Shown here in pieces: positions 43,903 to 52,947 of a stretch of DNA of 64,000 nt. Numbering within the stretch: the stretch's first letter is position 1; each line of letters starts with the position of its first letter. The translations under genes were made by a program, and so were the position numbers. The notes beneath the pieces are model-generated. The model saw only the letters and a list, made by a program, of their open reading frames with translations. It searched no databases and had not been told where the DNA came from. Source of the DNA: Haloarcula amylolytica JCM 13557 (GTDB taxonomy: Archaea; Halobacteriota; Halobacteria; Halobacteriales; Haloarculaceae); NCBI RefSeq assembly GCF_000336615.1, contig NZ_AOLW01000035.1, forward strand, positions 346,074 through 410,073, read 5' to 3'.

Positions 43903-45756
43903 TCACTCGGCGAGCGACAGTTCCCCGTCCGGCCCCACCTCACCGACTTCGCCGGTGTGGTACCAGTCGTCCCGGAGCGTCTGTGCGCCAGTCTGGTCGC
44001 CGTCGAGGAACCCACCGAGGACAGTCGGGCCACGGACCAGTATCTCCCTGCTTTCGGAGACGGCGAGTTCCACGCCCGGCATCGGGTCGCCGATTGACTC
44101 CTCAACGAAGGACGCAGCCGGATTCAGCGCGCCGATACCGGCTGTTCCGACGGAGCCGTATAGCTCGCATATCGGAACGCCCAGCCCCCGGAAGAAGTAC
44201 AGCAGATGATCGTCGAGTCGGCCTGTCCCGGAGAGGGCGTAGGTGAGGTTTGATAACCCCGTTTCTCGTCGTAACGGCTTGTAGACGAGCCGCTTGGCGG
44301 CCCTGTACTTCAGCGGTGTCCCCCGCCCCTCGACGATACCCTGCCCGTAGGACGCCACTCGACCGCCGACCTTCCGCTTCATCCAGCCCATGTCGCCGAG
44401 ACGGTCCTGTATCGTCCCGTAGAGCTGCTGGTACATCTTCGGGACACCGACCAGCACGTCGGGCTTGATGGCCGCGAGCTGTTCCACGAACTCCTCGGCC
44501 CCGAGGTAGGCGACGGCGCTCCCGGTCGCCCAGAGATAGTACGTCGAGACGCGCTGATAGATGTGTGCCAGCGGGAGCGAACACGTCCCGGTCGCGCCGG
44601 GGCCGGTGGGAAGCTCCTCCCGGAGACTCTCTGCTGCCGCCAGTAGATTCCGGTGTGTCAGCGCGCAGCCGGCCTTCTCCGCAGGGGCTGCCACGTCGAA
44701 CGCGACTGTCGCAACCTCGTCACCGTCAGTCTGCAGGCCGGGGAGCACTCTCGCCTCAGCAGTCGGTAGCGCCTCGAAGTCGAGCACGGTTTCGACGGCC
44801 ATCGAGAGATCCCCGGCCTCGTCTCCCGTCGCCACGAGTCCGGTCGCGCCGGTCCGCTCGATAATCTGAGCTGCCCGGTCGTCACTCGCAGACGGGTAGA
44901 GTGCGACCGGGACGATTCCGGCGAAATGACAGGCCAGGTCGAGCACGGACCACTCGTACTGGGACTGGGCTCTGATGGCCAGTCGATCCCCGGGACGCAG
45001 TTCCGTCGACAGGAGTCCGCCCGCGACCGCCTTCGCTCGCTCGGCCATCTCCTCGAAACTCCGTTCGACGAACTCGCCGTCGTCCCGGACGAGCGCCGCG
45101 GTCCGGTCCCCGTGGTCCGAAACGATGTCTTCGAACCAGGCCGCGACCGACCCCTCCGGGACCGAAAGCGAGCCGCCGCCGTAGACGTCGCTGTCGAGGC
45201 GTACGCCGGCGTCTTCGGGCTGCCGGTCAACTGGCACGGGGTCCTCCGACGTTGTTCGCTCCTGATACAGCTGTCCGGGTTCGTACTCGTAATCGTCGCT
45301 GACCTCGCTCTGGAAGTAGTCAGCGTAGTTCTGGTCCTCGTCGCCAGCGGCGATATGCGCATCGAGCCAGTCCCGGGCGACTGTCAGGACCTCCATCGTG
45401 ACGTACTCCCCGTTCTCGTGTTTCTCGCGGAGTTCTTGTACTTTCCCGGCGAACTCCTCGTGCATCTCACGGTGATTGTAGAAACAGTCGCTGCAGTCCA
45501 TGGCGTAGCCACAGTTCTGCATGAACTCCTCTTCGTCACCGAAATGGTACTCCGTGTAGCGTTCGAGTTCGCGGAGAATGTCACCGACCTCCTCCTCGGA
45601 GTGGCCCTCGTTCATCGCCGTGTGGAGGTCGTTCAGCAGCCCGAACAGGCGCTTGTGTTGCTCATCGAACCGCTCGATATGTGTGCTGTACCGTTCTTCG
45701 TCCCACTCGGCAAACTCCCCCGTCGAGTCTGTGCCCATACCTGTTCTGTTACCCAT
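43903..45756 (-). CDS. Bacteriohemerythrin fused to a degenerate AMP-binding domain
   Basis: A 617-residue fusion. Residues about 15-150 are a bacteriohemerythrin with all seven di-iron ligands: H34, H71, E75, H95, H99, H134 and D139. Residues about 190-617 are an acyl-CoA synthetase/ANL-type domain (VAAWFEDIVSDHGDRTALV, then ALTHRNLLAAAESL, LPLAHIYQR, YGSVGTA). The ATP-binding P-loop that should precede THRN is replaced by VAAPAEKAG, the D of TGD is changed (HTGEVGEVG), and the C-terminal lid domain is absent. Adenylation activity is thus unlikely. It may be an oxygen or redox sensor with a substrate-binding pseudoenzyme. The start at 45738 is also possible. Confidence 0.75.
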   Translation of the reverse strand: MGNRTGMGTDSTGEFAEWDEERYSTHIERFDEQHKRLFGLLNDLHTAMNEGHSEEEVGDILRELERYTEYHFGDEEEFMQNCGYAMDCSDCFYNHREMHEEFAGKVQELREKHENGEYVTMEVLTVARDWLDAHIAAGDEDQNYADYFQSEVSDDYEYEPGQLYQERTTSEDPVPVDRQPEDAGVRLDSDVYGGGSLSVPEGSVAAWFEDIVSDHGDRTAALVRDDGEFVERSFEEMAERAKAVAGGLLSTELRPGDRLAIRAQSQYEWSVLDLACHFAGIVPVALYPSASDDRAAQIIERTGATGLVATGDEAGDLSMAVETVLDFEALPTAEARVLPGLQTDGDEVATVAFDVAAPAEKAGCALTHRNLLAAAESLREELPTGPGATGTCSLPLAHIYQRVSTYYLWATGSAVAYLGAEEFVEQLAAIKPDVLVGVPKMYQQLYGTIQDRLGDMGWMKRKVGGRVASYGQGIVEGRGTPLKYRAAKRLVYKPLRRETGLSNLTYALSGTGRLDDHLLYFFRGLGVPICELYGSVGTAGIGALNPAASFVEESIGDPMPGVELAVSESREILVRGPTVLGGFLDGDQTGAQTLRDDWYHTGEVGEVGPDGELSLAE

Positions 45757-45840
45757 TATTTGAAAAGTAACTCTCACGTTCCCACCGAGTGAAAATGCGG
45801 TCTGCATCCCAAGTAGTTTCCAGTTAACATCGCAGTCGAG

Positions 45841-46275
45841 ATGCGAGAATTACGTGACGAAACGGTTGTCGACGTCCTCACTGACAACGGAATCGGCGTG
45901 CTGGCACTGTCCAGCCCGACGGAGGCGGCTCCGTATCCGGTCCCGGTCGCCTTCGGGTACGACCCGGCGACCGATAGCCTGGCGTTTCACCTGTCAGAGA
46001 ATGACGACAGCCAGAAACACCGTTATTTGACGGCGGACGCCACCGTCGGATTCACCGTCTACGAGGAGACCGAACCCAAATCCGTGTGGCGAAGCGTCGT
46101 GGTTACAGGCGAGTTGGTTGAGACGACCTACAGCGAAGTAGAGCCGGCCCTCGCCTCACTGGCAAGCAACACACAGTTCGCCCCTAATCCAGTCAGTTGG
46201 GACGATACATCGACGACAACGCCGTACGAACTCCGAATCGACGACTGGTACGGACGGGAATTCCGAGTCGGGTGA
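45841..46275 (+). CDS. Pyridoxamine-phosphate-oxidase-fold flavin/F420 protein
   Basis: A 144-residue split-barrel protein of the PNPOx-like family. The opening (LRDETVVDVLTDNGIGVLALS), the YPVPVAFGYD strand pair and a KSVWRSVVVTGEL strand are typical. Such small proteins bind FMN, F420 or haem, often in haloarchaeal stress or redox metabolism, with unknown substrates. It is divergent from the hemerythrin fusion; the promoter region between them is 84 bases, so they may be co-regulated. Confidence 0.7.
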   Translation: MRELRDETVVDVLTDNGIGVLALSSPTEAAPYPVPVAFGYDPATDSLAFHLSENDDSQKHRYLTADATVGFTVYEETEPKSVWRSVVVTGELVETTYSEVEPALASLASNTQFAPNPVSWDDTSTTTPYELRIDDWYGREFRVG

Positions 46276-46428
46276 AACCGGTCTCGCGATTCACCGGCTA
46301 TACCGGTTACCGGACCCGCTTCGACGCTACAATCACGGTTGTTCGCTCCGGTGCGCGTTCTCACTCTGTGGGAACCAGCGCCCCTGATTATGGGCTGAGA
46401 CCCGTAGCTACACATAGAGGTGTCCCAG

Positions 46429-46704
46429 ATGCTACTAACAACTGCGCTACTCCAGCATGGACCGATGGGGCCCCACGGAGGGGCAACGGGCATGGGAATG
46501 GCCCCGGGCGGCTGGTGGCTGCTGCTCGCAGCGTTCATCATCGCCGTTGTGGCAATCGGTGTCCTGCTGTACGTGCAGTTACAGCGCGAGGCGACTGCTG
46601 AACCGGATTCACTGGAGACCCTCAAACAGCAGTACGCGTCGGGCGAGATCGACGAGACAGAGCTTGAAACGCGGGCTGACCGGCTGCTCCAACACGAGTC
46701 GTAG
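46429..46704 (+). CDS. SHOCT-domain membrane protein
   Basis: A 91-residue protein. A hydrophobic helix at about 29-50 (WWLLLAAFIIAVVAIGVLLYV) is followed by a cytoplasmic SHOCT domain (LETLKQQYASGEIDETELETR). The region before the helix is Gly/Met/His-rich (HGPMGPHGGATGMGM), which could bind copper. ATG 46429 is preferred to GTG 46420 because GAGGTG lies six bases before it. SHOCT domains often sit in membrane-associated oligomers; no function is assigned. Confidence 0.7.
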   Translation: MLLTTALLQHGPMGPHGGATGMGMAPGGWWLLLAAFIIAVVAIGVLLYVQLQREATAEPDSLETLKQQYASGEIDETELETRADRLLQHES

Positions 46705-46846
46705 GCCACAAAACTGGAGTTTCAGCCGCTGTAGGCCGACAGAGGAGCGGCTTGTCGAACCATGTGTTGTGACTTCTTGACTGCATCCACGGAGCGTCTG
46801 ACACGCACTTCGTGGTACATTTATCCCGCAACGGTGTACGGTGGGT

Positions 46847-47464
46847 ATGGACCCGGACGACGTTCGCGACGACTGGGCCTCCCGCTCCGGGAAGTTCTCG
46901 CCGGCGTACTACGCTGAACTCGGGCCGAACGAGGTGAGTGAGACGCTGGGCAACGTGCTCGACCACTACGTCCACGACGACGCCCGAATCATCGAACTGG
47001 GATGTGGCTCGGGCCGCCATCTGGCACACCTCCGGACCAACGGGTACGGGAATCTCACTGGTATCGACATCAACGACGAGTCCTTCGACGTGATGGCCGA
47101 ACACTACCCTCGGCTCGCTGATTCGGGGACGTTCCACACCGGTGCGCTGGAGGACATCGTTACCGAGTTCGAGGACGACGCCTTCGATGTCGTCTACTCG
47201 GTTGAGACGCTCCAGCACATCCACCCGGACGACGCGTGGGTGTTCGAGGAGATCGCTCGCATCGCAGGGGACCTCCTCGTAATCGCTGAAAACGAAGGCA
47301 ACAGTCCCGAACGTGGACGCGAAGACACTGACGTGAGCTACGTCGACGACGACTTCCCACTGTATCACCGCAACTGGAAGCAAGTGTTCTCAGAGCTCGG
47401 GTTCGCGCAACTTATTCGAGAACCCACGTCTCGGGACACCATTCGCGTGTTCCGTGCACCGTAG
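46847..47464 (+). CDS. Class I SAM-dependent methyltransferase
   Basis: A 205-residue Rossmann methyltransferase. Motif I is IIELGCGSGRHLAHL (about 49-63), followed by an acidic end of strand 2 (TGIDIND) and motif IV-like DVVYSVETLQHI. The fold is complete. An AT-rich box (ACATTTATC, about 46817-46825) 25 bases upstream supports leaderless translation from ATG 46847. The substrate is unknown; there is no clear neighbour partner. Confidence 0.8.
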   Translation: MDPDDVRDDWASRSGKFSPAYYAELGPNEVSETLGNVLDHYVHDDARIIELGCGSGRHLAHLRTNGYGNLTGIDINDESFDVMAEHYPRLADSGTFHTGALEDIVTEFEDDAFDVVYSVETLQHIHPDDAWVFEEIARIAGDLLVIAENEGNSPERGREDTDVSYVDDDFPLYHRNWKQVFSELGFAQLIREPTSRDTIRVFRAP

Positions 47465-47589
47465 CCCGCACCGCTATTTGTCACTTTTCGCCGGTCTTGT
47501 CGTCGGATCGCCACCCGCCGGTAACTTCAGAATCGATAACCGGGCAGCAACTATTTGTGTCATGGTATCATGCGTCAAGTTGGATCGCT

Positions 47590-47859
47590 ATGCAACTGTG
47601 CCAAAACTGTCAGGCGGCTATCGACGAGTACCTCTTGGACAAACAACTCGAACCCCTGCGAGACCTCACAGTCGACGACTTCAATCTCTGTGCCGACTGC
47701 GTGACCGTCGTCGCGGACGCCTGTGTGGAGTGTGACGGCGCGGTGTACGTTCCCCGGTCCGAAACCGCTGTCCCCGACTGCTGTCCGGCGTGTCGGTCCG
47801 AGCACATCGACGAAACCGGGACCGACCCGGGCTGGCACTTCGACACGATGTCGACCTGA
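47590..47859 (+). CDS. Small zinc-binding protein with four CxxC knuckles
   Basis: An 89-residue protein from ATG 47590 (MQLCQNCQAAIDEY). Four cysteine pairs (CQNC, CADC, CVEC and CPAC) make two zinc ribbons, a pattern of small haloarchaeal zinc-finger proteins. Upstream in-frame codons from 47497 are possible but look non-conserved. It probably takes part in protein or nucleic-acid interaction. The flanking genes do not suggest a role. Confidence 0.65.
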   Translation: MQLCQNCQAAIDEYLLDKQLEPLRDLTVDDFNLCADCVTVVADACVECDGAVYVPRSETAVPDCCPACRSEHIDETGTDPGWHFDTMST

Positions 47860-48162
47860 CCCGGGTCATACACTTGGGTGACCCGGAGCATCCACTCGGG
47901 GATGCCGACGTGGGCATCGTCCTCGTTTTCGACGCTACTGACAGTGAACTGGGAGACCGAACGGTGACCGAATGAGAACTCCGTGTCGCGTACTGGAGTA
48001 GAACGAGACGTCTCGGTACAACTGGCTTCGATAGCACTGCGGACACACACTGTTTCCGGGAATTTCTGAACGGCAGGCGAGGCCGTAGAGTCCGTGTGTG
48101 TGCGTCACAGTGGCGATAGAAGCTTCATACTCCTCCAGCACATACGGTAGGTCTCTACTGGA
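47860..48162. other. Intergenic region, no gene supported
   Basis: Codon-like composition appears on the plus strand up to a stop near 47975 but without a plausible start, so it may be a relic. The minus strand has a cysteine-containing frame ending at 47935 that I did not accept. No promoter or RNA stands out. Confidence 0.35.
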
Positions 48163-49152
48163 ATGACACGCTCGACACGACATATTGGCTTGCTGTTTGC
48201 TGCGCTCGCACTCATCTGGGGACTTTCCTTTGTGGCGATCAAGACTGGTCTCGAAGGCGTTCCGCCGGTGCTGCTGGCAGCTGTCCGACACGATATCGCT
48301 GCGGTTGTACTGCTCGGTTATGCCCTCTGGCGTGGCCGGTCACTGCGCCCACAGACCCGCGATGACTGGTCACTGATTCTCATCGGCGGCACCGTCCTCA
48401 TCGGCGCACACTTCGCGCTCCTGTTTCTCGGACAGCAGTACGTCCCGAGTTCCTTCGGCGCGATCCTGCTCAGTCTCACGCCGGTAGTGACGCCGGCGTT
48501 CGCATCGACGCTGATTCCGAGCTACAGGGCCCGTCCGCACGAACTCATCGGCACCGTCTGTGGATTCATCGGTGTAGTTATCATTGCGAACCCCACACCG
48601 GGAGCGGTCGGTGGCCGACTGCTCGGCGTCGCCCTGCTCATCAGTTCGGCTGTGGCCTTCGCCGTCGGTGCAGTCCTGACCGAACGCTACACCAGTTCGC
48701 TCCCGCTCGTGAGCCTCCAGGCCTGGATGACGTTGCTCGGTGCCGGCATCCTGCACGCCGTCAGTGCGGGGCTGCCCTCGGAACGGCTCGGAACAGTCAC
48801 AGTCGGGTTCGAACAGCTAGCGGCAATCGCGTACCTCGGCATCGTCGCCAGCGCGATCGGGTTCCTCCTCTACTTCCGCCTGATCAGCACAGTCGGGGCC
48901 GCTGAAACCAGTCTGGTTTCCTACGTGGTCCCGGCAGTGACGGCCATCAGCGGCTGGCTCCTGCTCGGTGAAACACTCGGCCCGGTTACCGTCGCCGGCT
49001 TCGCCGTCATCGTGGTCGGCTTCGCGTGGGTGAAAGCCGACGTGCTCCGGTCGCTACGCCGCCGCCGGACAGACTCGCCGTCGTACCGACCGTACGGGCC
49101 ACAGGACGACTGTGTCGTCGTCAGCGGGAACGCGTACACGACACGAGAGTGA
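48163..49152 (+). CDS. EamA/DMT-family transporter
   Basis: A 329-residue integral membrane protein with ten predicted helices arranged as two EamA repeats (first about 8-150, second about 160-295), each with the typical Gly/Pro-rich ends. The family exports or imports metabolites such as amino acids or nucleosides through the cytoplasmic membrane. The C-terminal 30 residues are a basic and polar tail. No operon partner is seen; the next gene starts 53 bases downstream. Confidence 0.8.
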   Translation: MTRSTRHIGLLFAALALIWGLSFVAIKTGLEGVPPVLLAAVRHDIAAVVLLGYALWRGRSLRPQTRDDWSLILIGGTVLIGAHFALLFLGQQYVPSSFGAILLSLTPVVTPAFASTLIPSYRARPHELIGTVCGFIGVVIIANPTPGAVGGRLLGVALLISSAVAFAVGAVLTERYTSSLPLVSLQAWMTLLGAGILHAVSAGLPSERLGTVTVGFEQLAAIAYLGIVASAIGFLLYFRLISTVGAAETSLVSYVVPAVTAISGWLLLGETLGPVTVAGFAVIVVGFAWVKADVLRSLRRRRTDSPSYRPYGPQDDCVVVSGNAYTTRE

Positions 49153-49205
49153 TGCCCTGATAGCATGGGCGTCAGGCCTTAGCCGCTGTCACCCATTGTA
49201 ACGGT

Positions 49206-50666
49206 ATGACTTTCCACCCTGGGTTCCACTCGCTACACGACGAGACGGCGGCATCCATCTCCGTGAACGGTGACCTCCCGGACTGGCTCCGTGGCAGTCT
49301 CATCCGGAACGGACCCGGCGCGTTCTCCCTCCCAAACGGTAGCAGTGTCGACCACTGGTTCGACGGATTCGCGATGCTGTACCGGTTCACCTTTGACCCC
49401 GACAGTGACGCCGTGCACTATCGGAACCGCTTCCTCCGGACGGACGCGTACGAGGCAGCGACGAGTGGCGAGTTCGAGGGCGGCTTCGCGACCGGCGAGA
49501 CGACGCTTCGCTCGCGGCTGGCGACGTTTCTGACAGACCCCTACGACAACACGAACATCATCGCTGAGCGGTTCGGCCGGGAGTACGTCGCACTAACCGA
49601 ATCGCCACGGAAGGTGCGTTTCGACCCGAACACGCTCGAAAAGACGGGTCACGTCGAACACGACGACGGCGTCCCGACCGGCCAGCTATCCTGTGCCCAC
49701 GTCAAACGCGACCCGACGAGCGGCGTCCTCGTCAACGTCGACACGGCGTTCGGACGGACCAGTCAGTACCACGTCACTGCCATGTCGCCCGACGGGTCCC
49801 GGCGACACGTCGGGAGCGTCGACACCGACCAGCCGGCGTACATGCACAGCTTCGCGCTCACGCCCCGGTACGTCGTATTGACGGAGTTCCCGCTTCGACT
49901 CGACCCGCGACGTTTTCTCAAGCCCGGCCGTCAGGCGCCCTTCATCGAGCAGTTCGAGTGGGACCCAGACCGCGGGACCCGAATTGTTGTCATGGACAGG
50001 ACCACCGGGACGGTCGTGGCGGAGCCGGTCATCGACGCCGTGTTCGGCTTTCACCACGTCAACGCGTTCGAACGAGCCGGCGGGAGGGAACTCGTGTTCG
50101 ACCTCGAAACAGTACCAGACGCGACGACTATCGACTCGCTGTATCTGGACAATCTCCGGGCGGGCGAAATGGGCGCTATCGTCGGCCGCATCGAGCGGTT
50201 CACTGTTGACCTCGGTACCGGAAGCGGTGTGCCTCGCTACCGCGACGTTGACGCGACGGTGTCGCGCGAGATGGTGTACCCCGACGGCAGCGCGCTGCCG
50301 ACCGTCTCACCGGCTCGGTGGTGTCGTCCGCATCGCTACGTGTACGCGATGGGGATGGACACCCCCGTCACCGAGTGGGCCCGTCGCGTGCTGAAACTCG
50401 ACACGGACACGGGGGCTGTCGAGACGTTCGACGATGGCGGGGACTACTTCGGTGAGCCGGTGTTCGTCCCCGAACCCGATGGCGACGCTGCGGACGACGG
50501 CGTGGTGCTAGTCGTTGCGCTGGACGCGGACGCCGACCGGTCCCGGCTACTCGTCCTCGACGGTCAGACGTTCGAGGAGCGCGCCAGGGCAACGCTCCCC
50601 CACGCAGCCCCGTTCGATTTCCACGGTCGGTACTTCCCCGAACTCAGAGTGGCGACCGGTGACTGA
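49206..50666 (+). CDS. Carotenoid oxygenase family protein
   Basis: A 486-residue beta-propeller iron enzyme of the carotenoid cleavage oxygenase (RPE65/BCO) family. The four iron-ligating histidines are in SCAHV (H165), YMHSF (H214), GFHHVN (H283 or H284) and FDFHG (H473). Such enzymes split carotenoids with O2, giving apocarotenoids or retinal. In a haloarchaeon, retinal for rhodopsins or apocarotenoid turnover is the probable purpose. No rhodopsin gene is in the window. The iron-uptake operon follows directly. Confidence 0.8.
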   Translation: MTFHPGFHSLHDETAASISVNGDLPDWLRGSLIRNGPGAFSLPNGSSVDHWFDGFAMLYRFTFDPDSDAVHYRNRFLRTDAYEAATSGEFEGGFATGETTLRSRLATFLTDPYDNTNIIAERFGREYVALTESPRKVRFDPNTLEKTGHVEHDDGVPTGQLSCAHVKRDPTSGVLVNVDTAFGRTSQYHVTAMSPDGSRRHVGSVDTDQPAYMHSFALTPRYVVLTEFPLRLDPRRFLKPGRQAPFIEQFEWDPDRGTRIVVMDRTTGTVVAEPVIDAVFGFHHVNAFERAGGRELVFDLETVPDATTIDSLYLDNLRAGEMGAIVGRIERFTVDLGTGSGVPRYRDVDATVSREMVYPDGSALPTVSPARWCRPHRYVYAMGMDTPVTEWARRVLKLDTDTGAVETFDDGGDYFGEPVFVPEPDGDAADDGVVLVVALDADADRSRLLVLDGQTFEERARATLPHAAPFDFHGRYFPELRVATGD

Positions 50667-50751
50667 GCCCGTGGGGGTTTAATCATAGCAACGAGTACGA
50701 AACTACTGACGTAAACTTCGGCCCGCCTAAATTTCGAAAACGCTTTATCCA

Positions 50752-50767
50752 TTTAGGCTGGCCTAAA
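50752..50767. promoter_or_regulatory. Iron box (DtxR/Idr-type) of the iron-uptake operon
   Basis: TTTAGGC-TG-GCCTAAA, a 7+7 dyad matching the haloarchaeal iron-regulator site. A TTTATC box (50744-50749) lies just upstream and the ATG at 50772 just downstream, so bound repressor would cover the transcription start. A lone half-site GCCTAAA lies near 50725. Confidence 0.75.
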
Positions 50768-50771
50768 CAGT

Positions 50772-50849
50772 ATGTTGAACGAATCGATCGACACCTCCGA
50801 ACCGTCACACCGGCTGTCGGTGTCACGGACACTGGACGGAGCGTCGTGA
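50772..50849 (+). CDS. Leaderless 25-codon leader peptide of the iron operon
   Basis: The ATG sits about 26 bases after the TTTATC box, at the predicted transcription start, and the 25-codon frame ends in TGA (50847-50849) overlapping the next gene's GTG (50846-50848). Translation would be coupled by reinitiation. The peptide (MLNESIDTSEP...) has no known family. It is either a leader peptide or an old N-terminus lost by a frameshift. Confidence 0.45.
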   Translation: MLNESIDTSEPSHRLSVSRTLDGAS

Positions 50850-51832
50850 ATATGGTGGCAGTGGGGAACCTGACGGAGACGACGTTCGACCACGATGTCA
50901 TCATCGTCGGGGGCGGTCCAGCCGGTTGTTCGGCGGGGGTGTTCACGGCCAGAGCGGGCCTCGATACGGTCATCTACGACCGCGGCCGGTCGTCGCTCAA
51001 GCGCTGTGCCTACCTCGAAAACTACCTCGGTTTCCCGGCCGGTATCGACGTAGAGACGCTGTACGACCGCATTCAGGACCACGCCGAAACTGCCGGTTGT
51101 TCCATCGTCTCCGAGCTGGTCGAATCGCTCGACAGAACCGACGCCGGGGAGGGATTCGTCGTCGAAACGCAGGACGGGGAGACCGCCACGACTCAGCGGG
51201 TCATTGCGGCGACTCGCTACGACGGCGAGTATATGCGTGGCCTGGACGACGACGCGGCGATGTTCGAGACCCACGAATACGACGGCGAGGCACACGAAAC
51301 CTTCGACAGCACGTATGCCGATGCGGACGGTACGACACCGGTCCCGGCTCTCTACGTTGCGTCACCGTCCGAGGCGGCGGATATGCAGGCCATCATTGCG
51401 GCCGGTCGGGGCGCACGCGTCGCACGCCGGGTAATTGCGGATGCGAGAATCGACGACGGCTGGTGGGAATCTGTCGCCGATGGCGTAGACTGGGTCCGAC
51501 GGAAGGCTGAACTCGACGACGAGTGGACCGAACGTGCGACCTGGGTCGAATATTTCGACGACCGGTACGCTTCGGATGCTCCTGTCGATCCGGATTCGGG
51601 TCGGTTCCAGCGAGTCCGCGAGGCGGTCCTCGATGAGCGGCGGTCGTCGTATATCACATCTGACGAGATAGCTACCCGGACCGAAGCAGGGCAGGAAACA
51701 CTGGCGGGCTACCTCGACCCCGAGACGGTTGTTTCGGGACTCGACCAGACCGCCGTTCTCGATGCGATAGATGACGAAACGATCCGTGACTACGTCACTG
51801 CGACCGACGGACTCGCGGAGGTGGGCGAGTAA
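50846..51832 (+). CDS. FAD-dependent oxidoreductase in iron-uptake operon
   Basis: A 328-residue protein. Residues about 16-215 are a thioredoxin-reductase-like FAD domain: dinucleotide fold GGGPAGCSAG, the RCAYLENYLGFPAG segment and ending ASPSEAADMQAIIAAG. The redox-active CxxC of thioredoxin reductase is absent. The C-terminal 110 residues (from DGWWESVADGVDW) are a helical extension. Being first in the iron-regulated operon, a role in reductive iron release from siderophores is possible. The stop overlaps the permease start (TAATG). A shorter relative lies at 56899. Confidence 0.65.
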   Translation: MNMVAVGNLTETTFDHDVIIVGGGPAGCSAGVFTARAGLDTVIYDRGRSSLKRCAYLENYLGFPAGIDVETLYDRIQDHAETAGCSIVSELVESLDRTDAGEGFVVETQDGETATTQRVIAATRYDGEYMRGLDDDAAMFETHEYDGEAHETFDSTYADADGTTPVPALYVASPSEAADMQAIIAAGRGARVARRVIADARIDDGWWESVADGVDWVRRKAELDDEWTERATWVEYFDDRYASDAPVDPDSGRFQRVREAVLDERRSSYITSDEIATRTEAGQETLAGYLDPETVVSGLDQTAVLDAIDDETIRDYVTATDGLAEVGE

Positions 51833-52947
51833 TGGCCAGCGAGACACGGGGGGCCACCGACGTGTTGTCACGGGCCAGGACCTGGCTCGGAACTTTCGAC
51901 GGGTCCCTGATCGGACTGTGTGTCGCGAGCGTCGCCGTCGCCTTTGTGGCCGGGCTCCTGCAGGTGAGCTTCGGGGCGTACTCGATGACCATCCTCGAGG
52001 CGTGGCAGGCCGTGTTCGACCCGAAGGTACTGTTCAGTGTCCAGGCATGGCAGTCGTTTTTCTTCGGGACTGAGCTGCCCGAACTGCCGAAACGGACGCT
52101 CATCGTCTGGAACATCCGGATGCCGCGAGTAATCGTCGCCGTGCTTGCGGGGATGTGTCTCGCCGTCTCCGGGGCGATATTCCAGGCCGTGACCCGAAAC
52201 GAACTGGCGAGCCCGTTCATACTGGGCGTGAGTTCCGGGGCGGGGCTCACCGTACTGCTGACCCTCGTTCTGTTCAGTAGTCTCGCTCCGTTCCTGCCGT
52301 TGTTTGCCGCGATCGGCGGCTCCATCGCGTTCCTGCTCGTGTACATGATCGCGTGGAAGGGCGGAACGAGTCCGGTCAGACTGGTCCTCGCCGGTGTCAT
52401 CGTCAACATGGTGTTTACCTCCCTCCAGCGGGGGCTGTTCTTCTTCGCCGACGACCTGGGCGTTGTCCAGTCGGCGCTGGCCTGGATTACCGGTTCGCTA
52501 ACGGGCGTCGGCTGGGAGGAGTTCCGCATCGCTGTCATCCCGACGCTGGCCGCCACGCTACTCGCGCTGGCGGGCGCACGACAGCTGAACCTCCTCCTGC
52601 TCGGGGAAGAGACCGCGAATTCACTCGGAATGAGTGTCGAGCGGGTCCGGTTCATGCTGTCCGCGGTCGCCATTCTGGCGGCCAGTACGGCCATCTCCGT
52701 CGCGGGCATCATCGGCTTCTTCGGCCTCGTGGTCCCCCACATCGTCAGACTCATCGTCGGGAGCGACTACCGCCGGCTCCTCATCGGCTGCGTGTTCGTC
52801 GGTCCGGCGCTGATGGTTGTCGCGGACGTCGGTGCACGGCTGGCCCTGAACCCCGCGCAGGTTCCGGTCGGCGTCGTCACTGGCGTCGTCGGCGGACCGT
52901 ACTTCCTCTACCTGATGCGGCGACAGGAACAGATGGGTGAGATCTAA
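51832..52947 (+). CDS. FecCD-family iron-siderophore permease
   Basis: A 371-residue membrane protein with about ten helices, of the FecCD/BtuC family. It has the characteristic RMPRVIVAVLAGMCLAVSG (about 100) and LLGEETANSLGM cytoplasmic loop that couples to the ATPase, and GLVVPHIVRLIVG. It forms a homodimeric channel for iron chelates. The start and end overlap the neighbouring genes by one to four bases, so three genes are translated together under the iron box. Confidence 0.9.
   Translation: MASETRGATDVLSRARTWLGTFDGSLIGLCVASVAVAFVAGLLQVSFGAYSMTILEAWQAVFDPKVLFSVQAWQSFFFGTELPELPKRTLIVWNIRMPRVIVAVLAGMCLAVSGAIFQAVTRNELASPFILGVSSGAGLTVLLTLVLFSSLAPFLPLFAAIGGSIAFLLVYMIAWKGGTSPVRLVLAGVIVNMVFTSLQRGLFFFADDLGVVQSALAWITGSLTGVGWEEFRIAVIPTLAATLLALAGARQLNLLLLGEETANSLGMSVERVRFMLSAVAILAASTAISVAGIIGFFGLVVPHIVRLIVGSDYRRLLIGCVFVGPALMVVADVGARLALNPAQVPVGVVTGVVGGPYFLYLMRRQEQMGEI

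Noticed and set aside
47935-48183. Minus-strand cysteine-containing frame (about 82 codons)
   Set aside because: The cysteines are irregularly spaced, it overlaps the start of the transporter gene, and codon use is poor.
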